64,000 nt of DNA from Symbiodinium natans (taxonomy: Eukaryota; Sar; Dinophyceae; Suessiales; Symbiodiniaceae). The notes under the pieces are model-generated. The model ran no database searches. It worked only from the letters and a program-made list of their open reading frames with translations, and was not told the DNA's origin. The stretch is from the NCBI GenBank assembly GCA_905221605.1, contig CAJNDS010002329.1, forward strand, positions 128,501-192,500, written 5' to 3'. Positions 13,144 to 22,883 of this stretch are shown one piece after another (the stretch's first letter is position 1; every line of letters begins with the position of its first letter). A program made the translations under genes and the position numbers.

Positions 13144-14525
13144 CTACACAAGAGTTGAGGTAACAGCCGTCATCCATTCGAGCAAAGCTTGTCTCGAATA
13201 CCTGAATGGCAGGCTGCCAGAAGCCATGCACACTCTATCACAGCATTTAATAATACTCGGCTCAGAATGAGCATGCTGGCCGCCACTGGCCAGCAGTGCC
13301 TCCTTGGCATACGCCTCATCGGCTGGATCCTGCACGGGTGAGAAGAAAAGACAAATGAAAGACCAGAAAGAAGGGCGGAAGAAGGGCAGAAAGCAGAAGA
13401 ACCAAACGAAGTTGGCGGCGGCAGCTGTGAAAGGTGCACAGAAAAATCAACAGACAGGCGAGACAGCGCACAACCGGGGAACTACGAGTTCAGAATTCCA
13501 AGAAGCTGCAATCAATTGCAGTTTCCAGAATCCTCTTCATCGTCGTCACCAAATGGATCGTCATCAGCGGCCTGTGTTGCAACGTGTTGCAGGTCTCCCC
13601 TGCCTGCGTGACATGATAACGAACCAAAAGTTATCAATGTCCCGCCTGCGGCTTTGTGGGCTCACTGATGCCCACACCGTCAATGTCTCAGCGAGGGTGT
13701 GAGGCAAAGCTACATCTGTCAAAGCCGACAGTACAGACAGCTCCGACACTGGCACTGCATCCGACGGGAATACAAGATTCTCGGTTCAGGAGCGTGATAG
13801 ACTCAAGAGACTCAAGAGATGCACTTGGCCGCAAGCGCAGCGACTTGCACGTAGCCGCTTCATCCTCCTTGGGCATCTGTAGCAAGTGCGCAGATGTCAG
13901 CAGATGTCGGAAAAGAAAGTCCCAGCTGGGTACCGGGCCATGACTGGCAGCTGATTGAGTCCTTTTGGGGGCTTATCTGAGTTGTACAATGGGGCCAAAA
14001 AGAATAGATCAGCCCCCTTGTGCCCATCACAAGTGACTGTCTCTTGGCATGCAATTCTTCTGTAAAGGTGCAGGACATCTTGCATCAGGGACATGAAGTT
14101 CTCAGGTGGCGGCGTACGAGGCTTTTGTGGTTGCACACGAGGTCGAGCAACAAATTCCTAAGTCACGAGGTGAAACTCAATCGATGAGCTGACGGAGTCC
14201 TTCGCGGAGCCTGATGAACATGTAACCATATGAAAAGAAGAGGATGGGACGCATCTTCGCGCGTCAAACCATTGCCCCGAAGGTCTAGATCCTGTACCGG
14301 GCTGTCCTCATGGAGGAGACCTGGAAGGGCACATGCTGTGCGCAGAAGCGATGCCGAGTCTGGCGATGTGACCGAGTCCAAAACTGCGGAGGGATTCATG
14401 CAACAGATTGTCTGCGAAGGTAGGTTCCCTGGGATCCAACTCCTGCATGTACTGCTTGCAGGCCGCACAAGGCTGCAGACGCTGTTGGAATGAAGAAATT
14501 TTTTTGCCACGACATGACTAAGCAA
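13144..14525 (-). CDS. Unidentified minus-strand coding tract
   Basis: Several minus-strand segments have exon-like composition. One at 13900-14136 includes ENFMSLMQDVLHLYRRIAC and GADLFFLAPLYNSDKPPKG. One at about 14290-14490 includes RLQPCAACKQYMQELD with a CxxC pair. One at 13144-13335 includes SLPFRYSRQALLEWMTAV. A short LRR-like run, DLDLRGNGLTRED, occurs at about 14270-14310. Frame changes between the segments are compatible with introns, but junctions were not resolved. I do not recognise a family. It has the same orientation as its neighbours, in keeping with a one-strand gene block. Confidence 0.35.
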
Positions 14526-15524
14526 ATTTTCCTCGGCAATTTTGGCGCAGGCGCCACTGCTGCCTAAGCGCAGGTCGGGACGCCAATGGAAACGCCTCAG
14601 GATCTTTTACGAGTGGGCAGTCTACAGCCACAAACACCCATGCATCCAAAAGGTCTGTCCAACAGAGCAACAAATCAGAGCATGAGGAGACCTTCGACAC
14701 TTCTGGTGGTCATGCCTTTCGGTGATCACATTCTGAACTGACATGTTTGGTGGGGTCGTGATTGTTGCCTCCTTCTGTTGCTTTAGATTGCTAAAACTTG
14801 TCACAATCTACTTTCGCCAGAAGCATCGCGGGATGCTTAGGGGCCCAAAAAAATGAATATACGGAATCTACAAACATGGTTTTCCTGTTCAACGTTACTT
14901 GTGTCGAGGTTGAGTGCAATGGATTATGTACAAGTGTAAAAAAACTCCCCCAACAAGCTCAGCACGTTGGGATGCTCATCTCGTCATCGCCCTCTTCAGC
15001 ATGCGGAGCCTCAGACAGCATCTCTTAAAGAGCATCTGAGTTTGACAAGCTGCAGCCTGATCTATCAGCCATTGATGGCCCCCCGAAGCCTTCAAAGGAC
15101 CCTGAGCACGGGACGTCCAGCTCGTCGCCTGGCCGGACGAATCGGAGGTGGCCTGCAAAAGTGTTGTGGCAGCAGGTATACTAATGCAATCTTTGCAATC
15201 GCTGGGCCCCCTGACTGCCCTGGCCCAACCAGAGTGGCTTAGAGCTCTCTGGCCACTCGTCTGGTCTGGCCTGGGTCACAGGTTGGCTAGGCGGTTGGAG
15301 CAAAGCTTAGACTGACACATGCCTGCAGCATCTTGTTTCTCAAGCCGCACATCAAGAACCTCGACTTCAGTGCTCATGGATGCGCATCCAAAACGACCAG
15401 CCTCTCACAGCATCTCACAGCCGCTGTAAACCCAGAGTGGGCCAAGCTACGACACCTTCTGGAGCTGCAGTTCATTCCGTGCCTGCAATCAGAGAGTCCG
15501 TAATAAATTTAGTGAATCAGTTCT

Positions 15525-16422
15525 TTAAACATCCTTATCATCCTTATAAACTTGGGGTTCAAGCACCTCGTCATCCATTGGAAGCGGCACGTACAGGTTC
15601 TGGCTCGGGTCTTCGGGTGGATCTTGGTCACGCTGCTGATGCAAATTGTGGCTCATTGTGGCTGCTCCTTGAGTGCTGAGCTGGGGACCCTTGTATGCTC
15701 GTCGGCTTGGAAAGCACAGGACTTGTACTTGTGGAGGGTGCAGTCGCTCCACCTGTGGGTCGGTTCCGATCCCCCTCCAAAAAAAAGCCAAGCTAAGTGG
15801 CCTCGACTGGGAATGGTTCTTCCAGCGCCACGCCTGTCAAGGCCTCGACGAAAGCAAATTCGCCAGGTGAGCATTGCCAGTGAGTGGATATCAAGGGTGC
15901 CGCATCCACGAAATCCTTCGGTGACATGCTTTCAATCTCTGCGCGGGAAATGGCCGTTCCAGCCTCACACTCATCCACATGGAGCCATGACAGCGGTTCA
16001 TCAGTTATCGAAGGAGTGAGCGACTGGTACTGACTTGCCATGACGAGGAGCTCATCAGAAGAACGCAACACCAACGCAGAAGCATGCAGAGGGTGAGGCA
16101 CTCAGTAGCTCCACGAACCTGTCGCTTCGGATCAGCGCTGCCTACGCGATCGAGAGATGCGCAGGCAGCCGACAAAAAAGCAAGCGGTTCCGATTCACTT
16201 CCTACCAGTAGATGCGGCCTGTATGCCATCCAGCCAACTGTGCTGACGCTTTTTGAAGCGCTTCCGTGCAAATCTTGACGTGACCCACCTGGCGCGAAAC
16301 ATAGCCTCTTCAAACCTTGCCCCGAAAAGCGTGAAGACACTTGCAACACTGCCATGGCCACTTAGGTTCCACTCGGATGCGTTCCACTGGCAAGGGTTTC
16401 TCACGACCTGAACAATCGCCAC
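15525..16422 (-). CDS. Unidentified multi-exon gene segment
   Basis: The segment 16215-16422 reads VQVVRNPCQWNASEWNLSG and, further on, ARFEEAMFRARWVTSRF, and ends at a GT donor after the codons for AAST. The segment 15793-16101 includes LRSSDELLVMASQYQSL, then SRAEIESMSPKDFVDAAP. The segment 15525-15660 ends with PLPMDDEVLEPQVYKDDK. The composition is that of real coding sequence (acidic, few rare residues), but I do not recognise a domain. It is the last supported minus-strand gene before the strand switch at 17-20 kb. Confidence 0.4.
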
Positions 16423-16486
16423 AGGAAGCGCGCGTCGGCACAGCTTCTACGCCCACTTTTGGAGCATGTTCTTCCATCTCAAGGTA

Positions 16487-16513
16487 TACCCTAAACCCTA
16501 AACCCTCAACCCG
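16487..16513. repeat. Short interstitial CCCTAAA repeat
   Basis: Three to four CCCTAAA-type heptamers, the last one degenerate. It is one of many short telomere-type motifs in the window. Confidence 0.85.
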
Positions 16514-17021
16514 TGCTTAGAAGGGAAGATCACAGCTTCGGCCTTCAGTGACATGGCCTAGGGCGGTTCCAAGCAACGGGGACTACGTGATCTAGTGTTT
16601 TATGGCAAAAAGTACCTCGCATGTACTTGCAGGGCTGGGTGGCCGGCAAGTGACCGAAGGTTCGCAGTGCGGGTTTTCGGCAGAGGAAATGATGTCACAG
16701 AAGTGCTCAGTGCTCTGTGGAGGCGATACCAGCCCGATACCACCGATTCATAAACAAGGTGTTGGTGGTTCTGTTACAATGCGCAACAGCGAAACTTAAT
16801 ACTTCAATTTGAGCGATGGAAAGAGAAACTGATGACAATCAGTTTAACACAAAGCATAACTGACTAACTGCGGGCGTGACTGCCGATTCCAGGCCCAACC
16901 ACTGGAAAAGGGACTGATGACAAAGCAACTCATCGCCGCTAGATTCTGCTTCTTTAGCATTTTCAGCCATGGGGCCTTGGGGGGGGGGAAGGGGGGCGGA
17001 CTGTATCACTAGCAAAACATG

Positions 17022-17581
17022 TAAACCCTGGCCGTGGTAACCTAAATTCTGGCCTTGGGCAACTAAAATTCAACATTTTGGGTGATTTTGGGTTAAGATT
17101 TAGGGGTTTGTGAACAAGAAAGAGGTTAAGATTTAGGGGTTTGTGAACAAGAAAGAGGTTAAGATTTAGGGGTTTGTGAACAAGAAAGACCCCCAATGCA
17201 CCACTGTTTGGGTCTCTCTCTGTGCTGTGCCAGCGCATGAAATGGCGGACCGGAGCATCAGGAGAGGGTCTATGTGGGGGATTTATGGGTTGATAGGGTT
17301 GAGGGTTTAAATGGCCCTCTGTTGAAACCCTGAAAGTAGGCCTGACAGGCCTTCTGCAAGCCCCACATAGGGGAGGCCAGCAGCACTGTTCAAAGCAATT
17401 GCTGATAGATGCGAGAGAGAACACGTTTTCTTGATATTAAGCTTTCAAATGTGAGTTCCGAGTTTCCATGATTCTTTGAGCCATGTGTGTTTTTAAACGT
17501 TTTGGGCAGGACGGCAAAATTTTTGATTGCACACACACACACACACCGAGACTATTTTTTATTCGTGTCGGTCGAAAAACG
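17022..17581 (-). mobile_element. Repeat R1, left copy (inverted relative to the copy at 47.2 kb)
   Basis: Read on the minus strand, this segment matches 47178-47647 almost throughout. Shared landmarks in the same order are TTTTTCGACCGACACGA, a (TG)n run, GCCGTCCTGCCCAAAAC, CTCAAAGAATCATGGAA, AAGAAAACGTGTTCTCTCTC, CTCCCCTATGTGGGGCTTGC, CATTTCATGC and GAATTTTAGTTGCCCAAGG. Homology stops abruptly at the shared CCAGGGTTTA on the outer side. It contains an open frame with no recognisable product. No target-site duplication is visible at the outer edge. Confidence 0.85.
17091..17189. repeat. 33-bp tandem triplication inside R1-left
   Basis: The 33-bp unit starting GGTTAAGATTTAGGGG begins at 17091, 17124 and 17157 with essentially no divergence. 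The right R1 copy has a single unit, so the triplication is recent and specific to the left copy. Confidence 0.95.
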
Positions 17582-17796
17582 AATTTCTTTCAATCCGACA
17601 ATGTTTCACAGGGGGGGGGGGGGGGGGCAGGGCGTGTCAAAAAATGACCCCTGGCACTTGACACAGGTGCCGGATGCTTCTGATGCCTCAGTTTTTTCCA
17701 AGTGTGACATCATCATTCAATTCCTCAGACAGACTTGCAGCCCAACAGACCCCTGAAGTTGACCTGCCAGGGCCACGCGTGAGCATGTGGGACAGA

Positions 17797-18036
17797 GCAC
17801 CCTAAACCCTAAAAACCCTAAGCCCTAAGCCCTACACCCTAAACCCTAAGCTCTGGGAACCTTTTTCTTAGGACTGGAACTGAAGCCAGGGCAGCAGCCA
17901 TCCATCCAGCTGACAGCTCTAGGAACCCTAAACCCTGAACCCTAAGCCCTAATTAAGCCCTAAGCCCTAAACCCTAAACACTAAGCTCTGGGACAGAGCA
18001 AAAGTGTAGGGTTTATATGGTTTAGGGTTTAGGGTA
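17797..18036. repeat. Degenerate CCCTAAA/CCCTAAG cluster
   Basis: Clusters of CCCTAAA, CCCTAAG and related heptamers surround a single palindrome copy (17985-17999), with TTTAGGG in the opposite orientation at 18019-18035. The cluster separates R1-left from the palindrome array. A similar TTTAGGG-rich spacer lies in the mirrored position at 47.04-47.14 kb. Confidence 0.85.
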
Positions 18037-18045
18037 AAATAGTGC

Positions 18046-18268
18046 GCTCTGGGACAGAGCAGAAGAAACAAAGCTCTGGGACAGAGCAGAAAAAAAGAAG
18101 CAAAGCTCTGGGACAGAGCGCAACAAACAAAAAGTTCTGGGACAGAACAGAACTGGGACAGAGCAGGAGTATCAAAGCTTTAGAGCAGAAAGAAGCAATG
18201 CTCTGGGACAGAGCAGAAGAAGCAATGCTCTGGGACAGAGCAGAAGAAGCAATGCTCTGGGACAGAGC
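18046..18268 (+). repeat. Array of 15-bp palindrome GCTCTGGGACAGAGC
   Basis: Intact copies start at 18046, 18073, 18105, 18200, 18227 and 18254, and a compensated variant GTTCTGGGACAGAAC starts at 18134. Partial copies lie between. The commonest spacing is 27 bp (15-bp palindrome plus a 12-bp AG-rich spacer). In the variant both arms change together, so the 6-bp stem is kept. Confidence 0.97.
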
Positions 18269-18365
18269 AGATGAGTACAGCAGAATCACAGACCTGCAGC
18301 CCAGCAGGCCCTTTCTGATCTCCAGCAGCTGGAAGGCCTCGGGTCAGGTGTTGGGTTCCTTGTAA

Positions 18366-18374
18366 CAAGTCGTA

Positions 18375-18449
<75 letters not shown>

Positions 18450-18483
18450 CAGTAATAGTACAGTAATAGTAATAGTAATTCAC

Positions 18484-18546
<63 letters not shown>

Positions 18547-18583
18547 GCAATAGCAGTAGCAGCAGTAGCAGTAGCAATAGGAG

Positions 18584-18628
<45 letters not shown>

Positions 18629-19033
18629 AACTAGCAGTTGTGGCAGTAGTAGCTGTGCAGTAGCAGTAGCATAGCACTAGTAAGAGTAGTAGTAGCAGTA
18701 GCAGTAGCAGTCACAGTAGCAGCAGTAGTAGTATAGTAGTAGTAGTAGTAGTAGTAGGAGTAGGAGTAGGACTAATTGCAGCAGTAGTAGTAGTAGTAGT
18801 AGTAATAATAGTAGTAGTAGTAGTAGTACATTTAGTCTTAGGACCAGGACTAGTAGTCGCAGTAGCAGTAGAGGTAGCAGTAGCAGTCGTAGTAGCAGTA
18901 GCAGTGTTAGTACTAGTAGTAATAGTAATCGTCGTAGTAGTACTAGTAGCAGCAGTAGTACTAGGAGTAGTAAACATAATAGTAGTAGTAGTAGTAGTGG
19001 TAGAAGTAATACTAATAGTACTAGTACTAGTAC

Positions 19034-19072
<39 letters not shown>

Positions 19073-19269
19073 CAGTAGTAGTAGTAGTAGCAGTAGTAGT
19101 AGTATCGTAGTAGTAGCAGTGGTAGTGGTAGTAGTAGCAATAGTAGTACTAGTAGTAAAGTAATAGTAATAGTAATAAATACTAAAAGTAGGAATAGTCG
19201 TAGTAGTAGTAGTAGTAGTAGTAGTAGTAATAGTAGTAGTAGTAGTAGTAGTAATAGCAGTAGTACTCA

Positions 19270-19333
<64 letters not shown>

Positions 19334-19359
19334 CAGTAGTAGTAGTAGTAGTAGTAGTA

Positions 19360-19403
<44 letters not shown>

Positions 19404-19522
19404 CGCAGTAGTAGTAGTAGTCGTAGTAGTAATAGTAGTAATTGTAATAATAGTAGTAGTAGTAGTAGTAGTAGTAGTAGCAGTAGTAGTAGTAGTCGTA
19501 GTAGTAATAGTAGTAATCGTAA

Positions 19523-19569
<47 letters not shown>

Positions 19570-19594
19570 ATAGTAGCACTAGTAGTCGTAGTAC

Positions 19595-19669
<75 letters not shown>

Positions 19670-19689
19670 CGGTAGTCGTCGTAGTAATA

Positions 19690-19729
<40 letters not shown>

Positions 19730-19875
19730 CAGTAGTAGTAGTAGTAGTAGCATGAGCACTAGCAGTAGCAGCAAAGCAGTAGCAGTGTAGTCGTAATAGT
19801 GGTAGTAGTGGTAGTAGTAGTAGTAGTAGTAGTAGCAGCAGCAGCAGCAGTAGCAGTAGCAGTAGCAGTAGAAGC
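18366..19875. repeat. (TAG)n triplet array of about 1.5 kb
   Basis: A very long TAG (CTA on the other strand) array has scattered CAG, AAG, TAA and CGT interruptions. Long poly-Leu, poly-Tyr and poly-Thr frames on the minus strand are by-products. It fills the interval between the last minus-strand exons on the left and the first plus-strand exons on the right. Confidence 0.98.
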
Positions 19876-20503
19876 AGTACACAATAGAATGTCAATGGTC
19901 TTGGTAGTGCCAATGGTAATATGAACAACAGTAAGCAAACTAATACTGGTGCGAACAAGCAATATGTGTTCAATGACATCAGTTCAGGGCCTCCAAAGGT
20001 TTAGTGCTTTAAGCTCGAACATGTTGGGATTTTTTGTAATAGGTTGTTATGAGCTTATGTCGATGTTAATGAGCTTTCTTGGTCCCTATTTCTACTTGGA
20101 GTGGATGAGCCCTTGATTGAGAAGTAAGCTTGGGATTTGTATGTCATGCAAACAAGTGAAGGCTTCGATTTGTCGGTTTTCCTTGGTGATTCACAGGGAT
20201 ACAACAATCTGAGATGCTAGCATATGAAGCATGCTATGTCGATGTGACACACTTGATTTCATTGCGCACCCGAAATCACATGTCCTTGTGAACTGTGTGG
20301 CTGCTGACACTGCCAGGGCAGATGCACTCAGACCAAGCAGTTTGTCATTCAGCTTGCCTGCACCTCAGACCCAGTTGCCTTTTTCACAGTGAGCCAGACA
20401 TGAGCTGAGATCTGTCATGGGGGGTGAGTTAAAGTACATGCAGCCCTGCATGGAGTGGCCATGGTCTGCAGTGATGGCAACTGGCTCCAGACAGGGTTCC
20501 TTA

Positions 20504-20525
20504 CAGCCCTGCAGCCCTGCAATGT
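20504..20525 (+). repeat. 8-bp CAGCCCTG array (2.5 units)
   Basis: CAGCCCTG is repeated twice and followed by CA. It is one of many small arrays of the CAG(A/C)CCNN octamer found between 18.3 and 46.8 kb. Confidence 0.85.
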
Positions 20526-20768
20526 GGGATGGGCTGGCAGTGGAAGAACGGTGGCTGGATTTGGGAGGAGGAAGCCAGGGGGTTACCTTGTGAATTGTGG
20601 GAGTTGCATAGGTCCCATTTCCAACCCCACTGGTTCGAAAGGCTCCGAAGCTTAAGCGTGCAAGCGGTGTCGTTGTGGGCAGCTCCCATGACAATGACTC
20701 CCATCAGAGGCTGGGAGCTGGGTGCAAACCGTAAAACCCTGAAACCTGATCTCCTAAACCTTTTGCTC

Positions 20769-22239
20769 AGGAGAGAAAAGGATCGAGATGGACCAAACAT
20801 AAAAACAAAGCTGGACCAAAAAGACAGGGAGATCAGTGATCTGAAGGCACCGACATTTCATAGTCAGTGTAGTAGGTTCCAGAGCACTGACCATTCATTC
20901 TGGACAGGAGCAGCTACACAAGGTTACCATGGAACTCGGCGCTGCAAACTCGCAGAACACAAAGCTCAAAGCACCTCGACTGCACCCAGGGTCTTGATCC
21001 CTTGGAGAGCCAACCAATGGGAAACCTTCCATGCCAGGAGGCAACGGAGACTCATGATGAGGCAATGGGCCTGGATGATTGATCACAGCTAGTTGAGTGG
21101 GGCCAGGTTAGACTAAGACACCAGAGTGACAGTAACTGCAAGGAGTTCAAAAGGCTCCAAGACGACCTCGCCAAGGCGACACCGCTGTAGGGTGGCAAGC
21201 TGAACCCTAAGCAATATGTTTCCAGACCCTGTAGGCAGAGCATTCCCTCACAGATGCCCGAGATGCGAAGAAGCTGGCGCAACAGGCCCATCAGTCACAT
21301 CAAAAATTGGAAGCCTTTGGCCATGTCCCTGCCAGGATCTCGCAAAGCTTCGCTCCACCCAAATTGCAGACAAAATGCAACTGGAGGGTGAGATCAATGA
21401 ACTCCGGAGGGCCCGGGACGAGGCTATGAAAGAGAAGGCAGGGCAGGGCCAGTGTCACATTCCATGGAAGCCCATTGATACTGAGCATGCCTGGCAGGAC
21501 ATCGCTCTGAAGTCGTGCGAGGATCACACCTCTCAGATCTCAAAGCTGGAGGACAAGCTGGGGGAGACCATCACTTGTCACTTGACAACCACATCTTGCA
21601 ACAATCAGTGAGTGACACTCGAAGAATTGCACCTGGCAGGCCAGACTAGCAGACCTGCAGAACAAGCTGGCGCAGAGCAAGGTGCATCGATCGAATTAGA
21701 GTGGAAAGACACAGAAGTAGCTCACTGTCATTGCCAGGGCAGGTGTCAGAGCTTGAAGCGAAAGCTGGCAGACAAGGAGAAGGAGCTACAGAGTGCCCAG
21801 GACACACTCCTGAAACTGAAACCAATTATACAATAACATGTTTGACCAACATACTCTCTAGTTTTGGTGTGAGGAGACACTGGAACAAGGTGATCAGGGC
21901 CTGAAAGACATAATGTACAGAGCTGTGTACCAGGCTGAATCATGACATGTGGCTAGAAGAGCAGTAATCATTGCCTGAGTATTTATTCTTTCGTGGCTGC
22001 ACCTGCAGGGCTCACCCACATCACCTGTTCTCGAGCCCAAAGTGGAGCCCAGTGACGACGAGGCCTCCTATGCGGCCTGAAGTGCAGCTGAGATACTTAG
22101 AAACAAACCAAATTATGCCCAAGTGGTCCCCAACTCATTCCTTCAAAACCCTACATGTTCTGAGCCTGTGAAGTCCTTGTTTCCAGATGGTGCCCACAGA
22201 GCTGGCCTCACCACCAGTGGTGGATTCTGAGAGCGACTG
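20769..22239 (+). CDS. Coiled-coil protein gene, multi-exon
   Basis: A chain of short plus-strand segments with heptad-like, charged helical composition runs through this interval. They include KTKLDQKDREISDLK (20.8 kb), EQLHKVTMELGAANSQ (20.92 kb), KEFKRLQDDLAKAT (21.15 kb), ARDAKKLAQQAHQSHQK (21.25 kb), KMQLEGEINELRRARDEAMK (21.37 kb), DHTSQISKLEDKLGE (21.53 kb), LADLQNKLAQSK (21.65 kb) and KLADKEKELQSAQDTLLKLK (21.76 kb). Then come an acidic exon ending VEPSDDEASYAA (about 22008-22077) and a terminal exon ending PPVVDSESD and a TGA at 22239. Several segments begin after AG|G acceptors. The protein is probably a structural or scaffold coiled coil; no motor or SMC head was seen. Frame changes over very short distances leave open that part of it is decayed. 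A similar terminal exon occurs at 44.45 kb. Confidence 0.5.
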
Positions 22240-22439
22240 AGCCCTGCAGTCATGACATTGGAAAAGGGATCGTGCACTGAGAGTTCTTGACCTGCTTATT
22301 CATTTCAGCCACTGCACTGACTGATGACCTATGTGACATTGAGTGCTGGTTGCTTTGAGGCCAGAAATTGCTGGCCTGGACTGCGTTTCCTGCAGGCAGA
22401 GATGCTTGCAGCTCCCGAAACTCTTGACACTAAAAAGGT

Positions 22440-22883
22440 TTGGGTGGGTTGGGGATTTAAGTTCAGTGCTTAGGAAAAGGGTTTGGGCTGGGACTGCTGG
22501 GTTGAAGCATGATAAACCTGAGCCCTAAACCCTGAGCCTGGCCACTGCAGGCTACTGGTCTGGTGGCAGAAGTGGAGCACGCCAGGGGTGTTTAAGCCTG
22601 TCTAGATTTAGGGTTTAAGGGCTTGATTTAATGTAAGTAGATTGATGGGAGTCTGTGTCACAATTGTCTTTTATTGGGTGGGTGTCTCGAGACATGCAGG
22701 TTGATGGGTTCAGGCGTTTAGGAGTCTAGGGGAAAATTGAGGCTTAGGGCTTTGCAGGGTTTAGGAGTTTGGGAGTTTAGGGGGTATTTCAGCTCTTGGT
22801 GTTCTCTTATTTCTTGGTTGAGAGCAGCATAGTTGGGCTCAAAACTCGAAGAGTACTGAGACACATTGCCACTCATCACTCAG
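22440..22883. other. Intergenic, TTTAGGG-derived and G-rich filler
   Basis: No gene is seen. The stretch is made of degenerate GGGTTTAGGG-like pieces and other unassigned sequence. Confidence 0.5.

Noticed and set aside
16195-16422. Sulfotransferase motif suggested by VVRNP
   Set aside because: Only five residues match; the rest of the exon does not follow the sulfotransferase fold signature.
16963-17424. 153-codon frame inside R1-left, and the 78- and 108-codon frames inside R1-right, as a gene
   Set aside because: The two copies do not keep one frame open throughout, and the left frame depends on the 33-bp triplication; better read as repeat sequence.
18046-18268. CRISPR array
   Set aside because: The repeat is only 15 bp with low-complexity 12-bp spacers that are alike, the genome is eukaryotic, and no cas gene is present.
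18677-19979. Very long poly-Leu/poly-Thr/poly-Tyr frames on the minus strand
   Set aside because: They are translations of the (TAG)n array; the same applies to 11372-11821 and 12153-12776.
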